Of a stretch of 64,000 bases of DNA, positions 53,592-62,234 are shown piece by piece. Each line of letters begins with the position of its first letter. The stretch's first letter is position 1. Under the pieces are notes generated by a model that was not told the DNA's origin, searched no databases, and saw nothing but the letters and a program-made list of their open reading frames with translations. The position numbers and the translations under genes were made by a program. This stretch comes from DATDAH01 sp963725155 (GTDB lineage Bacteria > Actinomycetota > Acidimicrobiia > Acidimicrobiales > DATDAH01): contig CAVRXU010000007.1 in NCBI GenBank assembly GCA_963725155.1, forward strand, positions 186,001 to 250,000. The letters are read 5' to 3'.

Positions 53592-55382
53592 ATGTCAAGA
53601 CGGATCGATGTCGAGCTCACCAGTGACCGCGGGGACGGGACGCTCACGTGGCGTGCCGCGGGGGCCAAGGCGCCCAAGGGCGTGCTCGACGCCACCCTGC
53701 TGCCCACCGGGGTCAAGGTCGGCGACACCGTCAAGGCCGACGCCGACTACGACATGGAGGGCGTCACCATCATCGCCGTGATGGCGCCGACCGAGAAGAA
53801 GAAGTCGGCCGACGTCATCGAGTTCATCGGCGCACCGCCCCCGCCTCCTCGCGACTACTCCAAGGAGCCCGAGCGCCGGGAGCGCAAGCCCCGGCGGGGC
53901 GATCGTGACGGCCGCGGCGGGCCGGGGGGCCGCGGCGGCCCCGGGGGTCGCGGCGGGCCGGGAGGCCCCGGCGGAGCGGGTGCGCCCGGGGGTGGCCGGG
54001 AACACAAGCCCCGCGACCGTCCCGAGCGGCCCCGCTTCGAGCGGCCCGAGAAGCCCAAGCTGCCCCCGAAGCCCAAGGCGCCCCGTCTCCGGGCCGGGCG
54101 CAAGCACCGCCAAGCCCTCCTGGCCGAGTTGCCCGAGGAGCAGCGCCCGATCGCCGAGCAGGTCCTGAAGGGCGGCATCCCCGCCGTGCGGGCCGCCATC
54201 GACGAGCAGAACGCCGCAGCCAAGGAGGCCGGAAACCCGCTGGTCAAGGCCGACGCGCTCCTCGCCATGGCCGAGACGATCGTGCCCCGGGCCCGCGTTG
54301 CCGAGTGGCAGGATCGGGCCGAGGCCGCCATCGAGCAGATCGACACCGTCGACCTGCGGGACCTCCGCTCCGTGGTCACGAAGGCTGAGAGCGCGGCCAA
54401 GGACGAGGCCTCCCGCGAGCTCGCCGAACAGCTGCGCACCGGCCTGGTGACCCGGCTCGAGAAGGAGCAGGCCGCCTGGCTGGGCGAGATCGCCGAGCTC
54501 CTGGCCGATGACCGGGTGGTGCGGGCGCTGAACGTCAGCTCCCGACCGCCGAAGGCCGGCACGCCCCTGCCTCGTGACCTCGCCGAGCGCCTGACGGCGG
54601 CGGCGTCCGCCGCGCTGACCGACCACGTCGGCGCCAAGCGCTGGAGCACAGTGCTCGAGGCCTTGGCCCTCTCGCCCGTGCACGCCCAGGTGGAGCCGGC
54701 GTCGGTGCCCGCCACGCCCAACGAAGAGTTGATCGCCGCGGTCACCAGGGTGTCGATGCAGGTTCCCCAGATCGCGGCCAAGTTCGGCATCGAGCCCAAG
54801 CCCGCACCCCGGTCCCGGGGCGGGCGCTCCCGTCCGCGTACAGGTGGCCCGAAGCCGGGCAATGCCCCCGCCCCGGCCCCGGCGAAGGCCCCCCGGATCC
54901 CGCCGCCCCCGCCCATCGCCGACACCCCGCTCGGCGCGAGCGCGCCGACTGCCGATGCGGCTCAGACCGAGGCTCCGGAGGCGGCGGCCGAGGTGGTCGA
55001 GGCGCCTGCGGCCGATGCCGCTCACACCGAGGTTCCGGAGGCGGCGGCTGAGGTGGTCGAGGCCCCTGCGGCCGATGGCACTCACACCGAGGTTCCGGAG
55101 GCGGCGGCTGAAGCGGCTGACGCCCCCGCAGCCGAGACGACTGAGGTGACCGATGGTCCCCAAGGCGTGGAGGCTCCTGCAGCCGATGCGCCCGAGGTGA
55201 CCGAGGTCCCGGAAGCGGCAGCGGAGGTGGCCGCCGCACCCGCAGCCGATGCGCCTGAGGTGACCGAGGCTCCCGAAGTCGTGGCTGAGGCCGTCGACGC
55301 GCCCGACGGTGACGCAGCCGATCTCGAAGCCTCGGATGATGCCGAGACGGCTACGGGCGAGGACCCTTCCGTCACCCCCTAG
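53592..55382 (+). CDS. RGG-box protein with acidic C-terminal repeats, unknown function
   Basis: The 596-residue protein has four parts. The first is a small N-terminal beta-rich domain (1-80; RIDVELTSDRGDGTLTWRA). The second is a Gly/Arg tract of GGRGGPGG units (about 95-135) inside a Lys/Arg/Pro-rich stretch. The third is a helical domain (about 160-385; LLAELPEEQRPIAEQVLKGG). The fourth is a Pro-rich linker and 150 acidic residues made of repeats such as EVPEAAAEVVEAPAADA. RGG tracts usually bind RNA and promote condensates, and a basic-then-acidic layout is unusual in bacteria. No enzyme motif is seen. ATG 53592 follows a TACGGT box. Confidence 0.7.
   Translation: MSRRIDVELTSDRGDGTLTWRAAGAKAPKGVLDATLLPTGVKVGDTVKADADYDMEGVTIIAVMAPTEKKKSADVIEFIGAPPPPPRDYSKEPERRERKPRRGDRDGRGGPGGRGGPGGRGGPGGPGGAGAPGGGREHKPRDRPERPRFERPEKPKLPPKPKAPRLRAGRKHRQALLAELPEEQRPIAEQVLKGGIPAVRAAIDEQNAAAKEAGNPLVKADALLAMAETIVPRARVAEWQDRAEAAIEQIDTVDLRDLRSVVTKAESAAKDEASRELAEQLRTGLVTRLEKEQAAWLGEIAELLADDRVVRALNVSSRPPKAGTPLPRDLAERLTAAASAALTDHVGAKRWSTVLEALALSPVHAQVEPASVPATPNEELIAAVTRVSMQVPQIAAKFGIEPKPAPRSRGGRSRPRTGGPKPGNAPAPAPAKAPRIPPPPPIADTPLGASAPTADAAQTEAPEAAAEVVEAPAADAAHTEVPEAAAEVVEAPAADGTHTEVPEAAAEAADAPAAETTEVTDGPQGVEAPAADAPEVTEVPEAAAEVAAAPAADAPEVTEAPEVVAEAVDAPDGDAADLEASDDAETATGEDPSVTP
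54969..55148 (+). repeat. 60-bp in-frame tandem repeats coding acidic 20-residue units
   Basis: Three consecutive 60-bp units start at 54969, 55029 and 55089. The first two are nearly identical and the third diverges. A related 66-bp pair follows at about 55185-55310. The copies differ mostly at third positions or keep Ala/Glu/Pro/Val, so the reading frame is maintained. Confidence 0.8.
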
Positions 55383-55427
55383 AGCAGCACGGAGCTCGCC
55401 GGCCGCGGCCCCGCGCCGACAGGTCAC

Positions 55428-55672
55428 CGAGGCAACCACGGGGCCTGGCCTGGCGGCGGCCGTCCCGGCCGTGCCCTTGCACTCTCCCCGCTGTTCTGGC
55501 CTCCGATTTGCCGGTCGGGGCCGGAGGATCAGGTGCCGGAAGGCTTGCTGGCTGTTCTGGCCTCCGATTCGCCGGTCGGGGCCGGAGGATCGGGTGCCAG
55601 AACGAGAGGAACCGGGATCGGAGGGCGCCGCGGACCCGCAGCCGACAGGGCTTGGCGCCCGTGGTTGCCTCG
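55428..55672. repeat. 15-bp inverted repeat bracketing the 55.4-55.7 kb gap
   Basis: The 321-bp gap between convergent stops (55383-55703) has no gene. Bases 55428-55442 are the exact reverse complement of 55658-55672, 215 bp apart. Between them lie two tandem hairpin repeats, and a 9-bp direct repeat GCCGACAGG occurs beside each arm (55415-55423 and 55641-55649). The arrangement recalls a small non-autonomous element, but no target duplication is evident. Confidence 0.55.
55491..55602. repeat. Two 61-bp tandem hairpin repeats
   Basis: Copies start at 55491 and 55552 and match at about 47 of the first 50 bases. Each holds CCTCCG...CGGAGG. Copy 2 also has a perfect outer stem GTTCTGGC/GCCAGAAC. 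They may act as two-way terminators for the flanking convergent genes. Confidence 0.65.
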
Positions 55673-55703
55673 TTCTGTCAGCCCGACGGCGGTCCGGTAG
55701 GTA

Positions 55704-56243
55704 TCAGGCCAGCAGGTGCAGCACCTCGGCGGGCGCCTCCAGCACGACATCGCCCGGCGCGGGACGGGCCCGACGGTTCCAGCCGGCGAGCGCGAACGTG
55801 GCGCCCACCTCGACGGCGCACTCGCGGTCGTGGTCGGTGTCGCCCACGTAGAGCACATCCGCGCCACGGACGCCGAGGCCGGTCAGCACCGGTACCAGGG
55901 ACTTGGGCGCGCCCCGGGCGAAGGCGGCCGCCGTCGGCTGCCAGCCGAGACGAGCGAGCTCCGACGCACCGGAATCGGGATGCTTGTTGGAGCACAGGCC
56001 CCAACGGGGCAACCGGGCCAGGAGGTCGTCGATGCCGGGGAACGGGTTCGACGCCGCCGGGTCGTAGTGGGCCAGGTAGTCCTCGACGGTCACGCCGAGG
56101 TCGTCGCACTCGTCCGCCAGCAGGCGTCCGAGGCCTACGCGAGACCGGTCGATCCCCAGGGCGACGAACGGGGCGATCAACGCCTCGTCGGAGTCGACCA
56201 GTGTCCCGTCGAAGTCGAACACCGCCACCGTGGGGCGGGTCAC
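55704..56243 (-). CDS. HAD-family phosphatase (Gph/PGP-like)
   Basis: The 179-residue protein has HAD motif I VFDFDGTLVDSD at the N-terminus, a cap region, motif II as LCSNK, motif III as PKSL and motif IV as YVGDTDHDRE. It resembles small-molecule phosphatases of the phosphoglycolate phosphatase type; the substrate is open. GTG 56243 begins just before motif I and overlaps the stop of the zinc-ribbon gene upstream. The longer in-frame reading to 56342 is that neighbour in another frame. Confidence 0.85.
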   Translation of the reverse strand: MTRPTVAVFDFDGTLVDSDEALIAPFVALGIDRSRVGLGRLLADECDDLGVTVEDYLAHYDPAASNPFPGIDDLLARLPRWGLCSNKHPDSGASELARLGWQPTAAAFARGAPKSLVPVLTGLGVRGADVLYVGDTDHDRECAVEVGATFALAGWNRRARPAPGDVVLEAPAEVLHLLA

Positions 56244-56422
56244 GGACGGTCGGGCGGGGTCACCACGGTGGCGTGACTGGCCCGGCCCCGGTACTCCCCG
56301 GTGGCGTGGTCCTCGTCCCAGCGGGCGCCGCAGGAGGCGCACTCACAGCTGTCGAGGTCGACGGCGGCCAGGTACAGGCGGCGGACGTCATACGACGTGC
56401 AGAACGGACAGCTGAGGTGCAC
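56240..56422 (-). CDS. Tiny zinc-ribbon protein
   Basis: The 60-residue protein starts VHLSCPFC and has a second Cys pair in CECASCGARW, giving a classic CX2C...CX2C zinc ribbon, followed by a hydrophilic tail. GTG 56422 has a TACCGT box 8 nt upstream. Its stop overlaps the HAD gene by 4 bp, so they form an operon. The family is not recognised. Confidence 0.6.
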   Translation of the reverse strand: MHLSCPFCTSYDVRRLYLAAVDLDSCECASCGARWDEDHATGEYRGRASHATVVTPPDRP

Positions 56423-56430
56423 CGGCCGCC

Positions 56431-56436
56431 ACGGTA
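56431..56436 (-). promoter_or_regulatory. Putative -10 box of the zinc-ribbon/HAD operon
   Basis: TACCGT on the - strand lies 8 nt before GTG 56422. Confidence 0.4.
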
Positions 56437-56460
56437 GCGAGCCGGATGAGGGGTCCTGAC

Positions 56461-56466
56461 TACCCT
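56461..56466 (+). promoter_or_regulatory. Putative -10 box of the enoyl-CoA hydratase gene
   Basis: TACCCT lies 7 nt before ATG 56474, again leaderless. Confidence 0.45.
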
Positions 56467-56473
56467 CCCCGCC

Positions 56474-57241
56474 ATGGTCAACTACGAGAAGCGGGGCCAC
56501 ATCGGTCTCCTCACCATCGACCGGCCCGAGGCCCGAAACGCCGTCAACGGCGACGTCGCTCAGGGCATGGAAGCCGCCATCGACGAGCTCGAGGCGGACG
56601 ACGAGGTCTGGGTCGGGATCCTCATGGGCAACGGCCCGGTGTTCTGCGCCGGGGCCGACCTGAAAGCCATCTCGGCGGGCCGGGTGGGTGACCTGCAGAC
56701 CGAACGGGGCGGCTTCGGCGGCATCGTGGTGCGGGAGCGGACCAAGCCCGATCATCGCCGCCGTCGACGGTCCCGCCCTGGCCGGCGGGACCGAGATCGT
56801 GCTGGCCTGCGACCTGGTCGTGGCCTCCACCCAGGCCCGCTTCGGCATCCCCGAGGCCAAGCGCAGCCTGGTCGCCGGCGGCCGGCGGGCTGTTCCGGCT
56901 GCCCGCGGAAGATCCCCTTCAACGTCGCCATGGAGCTGGCCCTCACCGGCGACCCCATCAGCGCCGAGCGGGCCTACCACTTCGGCCTGGTCAACCGCCT
57001 GGTCGAGCCCGGCACCGTCCTCGAGGCGGCCATCGAGCTGGCCGAGCAGATCTGCGCCAACGCCCCGCTCGCCGTGCGCGAGAGCCGTCGCCTGGTCCTG
57101 GAGAGCATCACCGTGACCGACGATCGCGAGGGCGTTCGCCAGTCCGGTGCCGCCATGATGGGCCTGGCCTCGACCGAGGACTTCGCCGAGGGCCCCCTGG
57201 CCTTCATCGAGAAGCGCCCCCCCGTCTGGAAGGGCCGCTGA
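56474..57241 (+). CDS. Enoyl-CoA hydratase/isomerase family protein (at least two frameshifts)
   Basis: Joined over frames, the crotonase fold is complete: LLTIDRPEARNAVNGDV, VFCAGADLKAIS with the oxyanion-hole Gly, then IIAAVDGPALAGGTEIVLACD and ARFGIPEAKRSL in a second frame. The first frame then resumes at KIPFNVAMELALTGDPISAERA and runs to the end PPVWKGR. The first shift is one extra G near 56749; the others lie between about 56875 and 56915. It would hydrate enoyl-CoA in fatty acid breakdown or a related reaction. All motifs survive, so sequencing error is likely. Confidence 0.8.
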   Translation: MVNYEKRGHIGLLTIDRPEARNAVNGDVAQGMEAAIDELEADDEVWVGILMGNGPVFCAGADLKAISAGRVGDLQTERGGFGGIVVRERTKPDHRRRRRSRPGRRDRDRAGLRPGRGLHPGPLRHPRGQAQPGRRRPAGCSGCPRKIPFNVAMELALTGDPISAERAYHFGLVNRLVEPGTVLEAAIELAEQICANAPLAVRESRRLVLESITVTDDREGVRQSGAAMMGLASTEDFAEGPLAFIEKRPPVWKGR

Positions 57242-57242
57242 C

Positions 57243-57296
57243 CCGTTCTGGCTGCACCTGGCCGCGGCGGGACGCGGGGAGATGCAACCAGAACGG
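57243..57296. terminator. Hairpin between convergent genes
   Basis: CCGTTCTGG (57243-57251) pairs with CCAGAACGG (57288-57296), and TGCA pairs with TGCA one mismatch further in. It sits just after the hydratase stop, facing the NUDIX gene, and shares its TTCTGG/CCAGAA outer stem with the hairpins at 55491-55602. Confidence 0.55.
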
Positions 57297-57346
57297 ATCG
57301 GTGAGCGGGTCGCTGACCTGGCGCGGCGCAGTGAACGGATGGGAGG

Positions 57347-57751
57347 TCAGGCGATGGTGGCGAGGATGCCGTGCTCGTGGAGGAACTCGGCCAGACCGTC
57401 GACCAGGTTGAGATCGGCGACGTGGACGAGGGGGACCCAGCGGGCCTCGGCGGCGTCGTCACCGGCCACCGGTCCGGTCGCTTCGAGGACCGCGACCTGG
57501 AAGTCCAGGATCACGAAGTGCTCGTCCTCCTCGAAGCGCTCGACCCAGCCCACCAGCTCCCCGCAGACGCCCTCCACGCCCGTCTCCTCCCAGAGCTCCC
57601 GGACCACCGCCTCGGCCAGGAGCTCGCCCGCCTCCACCCGCCCGCCAGGCACGGACCACTGCCCCGCCGCCGGTCCGTGGCCCCGCCGGATCATCAGCAG
57701 GCGGTCGGCGTCCACCACCACGGCGCCGACGCAGACCTGAGGACCATTCAC
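57347..57751 (-). CDS. NUDIX hydrolase (MutT-like)
   Basis: The 134-residue protein has the NUDIX box as GGRVEAGELLAEAVVREL followed by WEETGVE, preceded by RRGHGPAAGQWSVP. The family cleaves nucleoside diphosphates linked to another moiety, often to cleanse damaged nucleotides. GTG 57751 overlaps the stop of the acetyltransferase gene by 4 bp. An N-terminal CVGAVVVDADRLLMIRRG strand fits the MutT/NUDT1 fold. Confidence 0.9.
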   Translation of the reverse strand: MNGPQVCVGAVVVDADRLLMIRRGHGPAAGQWSVPGGRVEAGELLAEAVVRELWEETGVEGVCGELVGWVERFEEDEHFVILDFQVAVLEATGPVAGDDAAEARWVPLVHVADLNLVDGLAEFLHEHGILATIA

Positions 57752-58218
57752 GGGGCCAGGTCCTTGTGGACGACGATGGCCCGGGCGACCAGCCCGAAGC
57801 CCTCGAAGAAGTTCTTGGTGGCCCGGCTGCCGGGAAGGGCCAGCGCGTCGACACCGATGCAGCCCCGCTCCCCCGCCCAGGCGAGGATGGCGTCCATGAT
57901 CGCCTCCCCCACACCGACCCCCCGAGCGCCGGGCTCGACGTAGAGGTCCCGCACGATCGCGAGCGTGCCCTCGTCCGGGAGCGTCTCGGCCGTGGTCACG
58001 GCATAGCCGATGACGGTGTCGTCGATGGTGCCCACGAGGACCTGGGTGTCGGGGTCGGCCAGGTCGGCGGCCAGTCCCTCGTCGACGGGCTCGGGGCGGG
58101 CGGCGTGGCGGCGCCACACGACCCCACCCTTCTGGTCGGCCAGCTCGGCGATGACGTCCCGGGCCAGTTCGGTCAGGCGCGGGAGATCGGCGACCACGGC
58201 GGAACGCACCCCTTCCAC
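57748..58218 (-). CDS. GNAT-family N-acetyltransferase
   Basis: The 156-residue protein has the GNAT core: VIGYAVTTAE, AIVRDLYVEPGARGVGVGEAIM with the acetyl-CoA loop, and GCIGVDALALPGSRATKNFFEGFG. The acceptor substrate is unknown. The start is GTG 58218. It is 8 bp from the gene upstream and overlaps the NUDIX start downstream. Confidence 0.85.
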   Translation of the reverse strand: MEGVRSAVVADLPRLTELARDVIAELADQKGGVVWRRHAARPEPVDEGLAADLADPDTQVLVGTIDDTVIGYAVTTAETLPDEGTLAIVRDLYVEPGARGVGVGEAIMDAILAWAGERGCIGVDALALPGSRATKNFFEGFGLVARAIVVHKDLAP

Positions 58219-58226
58219 GGCCGGCG

Positions 58227-58724
58227 TCAGCTCAGCTGGGCGATCTTGTTCAGGATCGTCCGCCGTCCTCGGGTGGACTCCTCGTAGGCCCGGACGGCGT
58301 CCAGCTCCGTCGGGTCGAGGGCCTCCAGCCGCGGCATCACCTGGAAGGCGGAGAGGTTGTCGTAGTCGGGGATGGCCAGGTGGTCCGAGTCCAGCCCGAG
58401 GTCGCCAGGCACGTCCTCGACGGCCACCAGGTTGGTGACCGGGTCGATCGTGGCCTCGGCGGGCCCGGCACCGTCGTTGCCGGGCAGGAGGCCGCTGACC
58501 AGTCCGAGGCCCGTGCCGACCAGGCCGTCCAGCCGGGCCTGGCCCCGGCGCAGGGCGTACTTGCCCACCGTTCGCGTGAACAGGACCTGGCGCCGCCCCC
58601 GGGCCGCCATCTCCGGGAACAGTCGCCGCGCCTCCAGGGCGAGGCCGAGCGGGGCGAACAGGACCCAGTCGGCCAACTGCTCGGGGGCGCTGCGGTCGTT
58701 GCCGCCGAGGTCCGGAGGGGTCAT
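58227..58724 (-). CDS. Actinobacterial conserved protein of unknown function
   Basis: The 165-residue protein has an N-terminal region with LADWVLFAPLGLALEARRLFPEM and a Arg-rich segment. Its C-terminus reads LSAFQVMPRLEALDPTELDAV then YEESTRGRRTILNKI, a pattern seen at the ends of other actinobacterial hypothetical proteins. It may be membrane- or lipid-associated because of the amphipathic first 30 residues, but this is weak. It lies between the DUF4193 gene and the GNAT gene on the same strand. Confidence 0.6.
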   Translation of the reverse strand: MTPPDLGGNDRSAPEQLADWVLFAPLGLALEARRLFPEMAARGRRQVLFTRTVGKYALRRGQARLDGLVGTGLGLVSGLLPGNDGAGPAEATIDPVTNLVAVEDVPGDLGLDSDHLAIPDYDNLSAFQVMPRLEALDPTELDAVRAYEESTRGRRTILNKIAQLS

Positions 58725-58745
58725 GGTGCGGTCACCGACGCAGGG

Positions 58746-59270
58746 TCACACGCAATCGAGGCAGAGCTTCTTCTTGGCGTCGGCCAGCTGCATGTCCGGC
58801 TTGACGAGGAAGCAGGACGAGCACACGAACTCGCCCGCCTTGCGCGGCGCGACCCGGCTGCCGCCCTCGGTCCCGTCGTCGTCGGTCGGCTTGGTGACCC
58901 GACCGGGCTTCTCCTCTTCTTCCTCGTCCTCATCGTCGTCGTTGGCCGCGATGCGATCCTTGAGGATGGTGTCGAGGTCGGCCTCGACGTCATCGGGATC
59001 GGGCTCGTCCTCGTCGTCGTCACCGGCTGCGGCCGGGGTGGTGCGGGTGGGCCGGTCCGGGGCGGCGGCGTCCTCGTCTTCGTCCTCTTCGACCGCCACC
59101 TCTTCGACGAGCGCGTCCTCCCCCACCAGCACGACGTCATCCTCGAGGCTGTCACCGGCGACGAGGTCCTCGTCCAGGTCGTCGGCATCCAGGTCGTCGG
59201 CGTCGAGAATCGCCGGCTCCGCGTCTGCGTCCTCGTCGATCTCGTCCACCACGTCGTTGTCTTCAGCCAT
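58746..59270 (-). CDS. DUF4193-like acidic protein with C-terminal zinc motif
   Basis: The 174-residue protein is extremely acidic over residues 1-85. It then has DVEADLDTILKDRIA and a C-terminal zinc-binding end, FVCSSCFLVK...LCLDC, the DUF4193 signature restricted to actinobacteria. Its function is unknown. The ATG has a ribosome binding site GAGGAGAGG and a TATGAT -10 about 40 nt upstream, so it is one of few genes here with a conventional leader, which hints at high expression. Confidence 0.85.
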   Translation of the reverse strand: MAEDNDVVDEIDEDADAEPAILDADDLDADDLDEDLVAGDSLEDDVVLVGEDALVEEVAVEEDEDEDAAAPDRPTRTTPAAAGDDDEDEPDPDDVEADLDTILKDRIAANDDDEDEEEEEKPGRVTKPTDDDGTEGGSRVAPRKAGEFVCSSCFLVKPDMQLADAKKKLCLDCV

Positions 59271-59311
59271 GCCTCTCCTCGTGGGAACGCCCTCCGGGCG
59301 ATCGCGGGCGG

Positions 59312-59317
59312 ATCATA
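59312..59317 (-). promoter_or_regulatory. -10 box of the DUF4193 gene
   Basis: TATGAT on the - strand, one of the best -10 matches in the window, 41 nt before ATG 59270 with a Shine-Dalgarno between. Confidence 0.5.
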
Positions 59318-59347
59318 GAGGCGCGTTCGCGGGTTCGTGCGCCCCGC

Positions 59348-60956
59348 TCAGGGGGTGAGGCGCCGGGCCTCGGCCCGCCGCTCGGCGTCGAGTCGTTCCA
59401 GGTCGGGCTCGGGATCGTGATCGACGTAGCGCATCAGCTCGGCGACGGCATGGTGACCGGCTTCCTCGGCGATGCGCCGGTGCATCTGCTGGGCGACCCA
59501 GCGGTAGGCGGGATGGCCCTGGGGCGTGGTCCGCAGCTCCAGCATGTGCATCGCCTCCCGGGCGTTGATCTGCATGACGAAGCGGATCCGGTAGGCCAGC
59601 GCGACGGCGTAGGAAGCCTGGTCGGGGAAGTCCGGCTCGAGGTCGTCGAACAGGGCCTCGGACCGTTCCATGGCCTCGTCGAAGCGGGCCGCCTGGCCTG
59701 CGGCGTCGACCGACTCGGGTCGGGTGAAGCCGTGACGAGGGGTCAGGCGTTGCCACTCGATGGTCAGCATCCGGTGGCGTTGCAGGTCCCGAAAGGCGCC
59801 GTAGTCGGTGAGGACGTCGAAACGGTAGAAGGAGCGCTCGAGCGCCCGGCCCGGCTTGTGCCGGCGATTGGACCGTTCACCGCAGTAGGCCCGCACCACG
59901 GCCAGCCGTTCGTCGGTCGACATGGACCGCACCCGCGCTTCGATCTCGGTCTCGGGCCGGTCGGTGTGGGCGTAGAGCATGCTCGCCACCATCTTCACCT
60001 CGGCGTCCGGGTCGAAGTCGACCAGGGTCACCGCCGGCTCCGCGTCCATCTCGCCCGAGGTCGGGAAGACCTTGGCGGCCATCTCGTCCATGGCCATGCG
60101 GTTCTCGGCCAGGTAGTTGCTCCAGGCCACGCCGCGGTCGGGGAGGTCGACCCGGCGCAGGAACGACGGGATGACCTTTCGCAGCTCGGTCAGCATCAGT
60201 CGCGCGTACGAGCGGGCCTCGGGCAGCGGGTGGGCCCGCATGCGCAGGAGGAGCTGCTCGTAGCCCTGACCGGTGCCGTAGATGCCGACGTTGGAGAGGG
60301 ACGCCGCGGGCAGGATGCCCCGCAGCGCGTCGAAGGCCTTGGCCCGGATCGACTGGCGGTAGACGAAGTCGGAGTCGGCGGGGTCCTTGGGGATCTGGTC
60401 GCGGAAGAAGTCCCCGAGCGTCGGGACGAGCTCGGCGTAGGTGTCGAACAGCCGGTCCATGTCGCCCACGTAGCGGGTGCCCAGGTTGGACTGGAGCACG
60501 TCGGGATCGCGGTAGTAGCGGAACCGGCCGCCGATGCGGGCGTCGTAGGCGATGTAGCGGGTGGACTGCTCGAGGTAGGCCATGAGCCGACCCCACTCGA
60601 GGATCTTGGTCAGGATGTTCGAGGCCTGCTCGCAGGCCAGGTGCACCCCGCCGAGTTGGGCCACCGAGTCGTCGCCGTAGTCGAAGAAGACGGTCTGGTA
60701 CAGCTCCTCGGCCCGCTCGCAGGCCCATGGTGGCGTCGACGGTCTGGTCGCCCGTGATGTCGAGGTCGACGACGAACTCGTCGAGGAACAGCCGCCGCAG
60801 GCTCTTGGGCGATCGGGAGTAGCGGGCGAAGAGCGCGCCCTTGACCACCTCCGGCAGGTTGACGAGGGCGAAGACCGGACGGTCGAGGTTCGTGAAGTAC
60901 CGCCGGAGGATGTCCTCCTCATCGGAGCTGAACTCCTCGGCGACGTAGACGCTCAT
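59348..60956 (-). CDS. Two-domain ThyX-like protein (FAD-dependent thymidylate synthase family; one frameshift near 60726)
   Basis: The start MSVYVAEEFSSDEEDILRRY and the ARYSRSPKSLRRLFLDEF segment lie in one frame. After an extra G near 60724-60727 (ATGGGCC), the protein continues as CERAEELYQTVFFDYGDDSV to the end, about 535 residues in total. The ThyX-type motif appears as QRHRMLTIEWQRLTPRHG, and VRAYCGERSNRRHKPGRALE is also typical. Length is about twice that of normal ThyX, with similar folds in both halves. Canonical ThyX makes dTMP with FAD and methylene-THF; whether this version is active is uncertain. TACGCT lies 10 nt upstream. Confidence 0.75.
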
Positions 60957-61033
60957 TCGGGGAGTCAGCGTACGGCCTCACCGACCGAGGACGGGTGACC
61001 GCTCGCCGTGCTCTCCTGGGTCACCTAAGGCGG

Positions 61034-62225
61034 TCAACGGCGGGCCGACACGGCTTCGTCGAATGAGGCTTTGGCGGCCTCGACCCGACTCGGATCCAGC
61101 CACAGGTCGGCCACCGTCATGGCCATGGCCCGGGCACCGTCGAGCACGGCGCGGTCCCCCTCCTCGCCCCGGGCGAACGCGGTGAACTCGGGCGTGTGGA
61201 TCGACACGCCGGGCGGGGCGACGGCGAGCATGGGGTGGATGGAGGGCACCACGTAGCTCACGTTGCCCATGTCCGTGCTCCCCACGACACCGGAAGCGCC
61301 CGCCGGGTCGGCCAGGTCCCGGCCGGTGCGCTCGGCGTTGGCGCGGAAGAGATCGACCAGGACCGGGTTGTCGATCATGTCGGCGTAGGCCGGGTCCTGC
61401 CACTGGTGGTCCATGGTGCAGCCGGCGGCTGAGGCCCCCGCCTCCAGGCAGCTCAGGACCCGCTCCTTGAGACCCTGCAGCAGGCGCAGCGTCGGCGAGC
61501 GCACGTACCACTCGGCCGCCGCGTACTTGGGGACGATGTTGGGCTTGTCCCCTGCGTCGGTGAAGATCCCGTGGATCCGCTCGGTGGGCCGGATGTGCTG
61601 GCGGAGAGCGGCGACGTTCATGTAGCCGAGCACGGCGGCGTCCAAGGCGTTGCGGCCCTTGTGGGGGAAGGCGGCGGCGTGGGCGGCCTGGCCGTGGTAT
61701 TGCACATGGACCTGCTGGATGGCGATGACGTTCATGGCCAGCAGGTCGCCGTCGGCGGGGTGGATCATCATGGCCGCGTCGATGTCGTCGAGGGCGCCCC
61801 GCTCGTGCAGGAAGACCTTGCCCCCACCCCCCTCCTCGGCCGGTGATGCCGAGGACGACGACGCGACCGCCGAGCTCCTCGGCGACGGTGGCCGCAGCCA
61901 GGCCGGCGCCCAAGCCCGCGGCGCCGATGACGTTGTGGCCACAGGCGTGGCCGATCTCGGGCAGGGCGTCGTACTCACAGAACACCCCGATGGTCGGGCC
62001 GTCACCGGTACCGGCCCTGGCCACGAACGCGGTGTCCATGCCCGCCGCACCCCGCTCGACGTCGAAGCCCTCGTCCTCGAGGACCCCGGCGAGCAGGTCG
62101 TGGGCGTGATGCTCCTCGTAACAGAGCTCGGGGTGCTCGTGGATGCTGTGGGAGATCTCCAGCAGCACGTCGGCTCGGCGCTCGACCTCCTGGCCCAGCC
62201 GGTCCTTGACCGCGTCGACGTCCAT
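61034..62225 (-). CDS. M20-family amidohydrolase/peptidase (one frameshift near 61840)
   Basis: The first frame from ATG 62225 gives SHSIHEHPELCYEE, GVFCEYDALPEIGHACGHN with metal-binding His/Asp, and VVLG. After an indel near 61838-61845 the second frame gives PAEEGGGGKVFL (catalytic Glu pair), MMIHPADGD, QYHGQAAHAA and VVGSTDMGNVSYVVP, to the stop at 61034. The total is about 396 residues, normal for M20D hydrolases that cut N-acyl amino acids or aminobenzoyl-glutamate-like substrates. A run of G beside the join supports a sequencing slip. Confidence 0.82.
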
Positions 62226-62234
62226 GGCCCCTGT

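Noticed and set aside
55491..55602. CRISPR array
   Set aside because: Only two direct copies with no spacer between them, internal palindromes longer than a repeat, and no cas genes.
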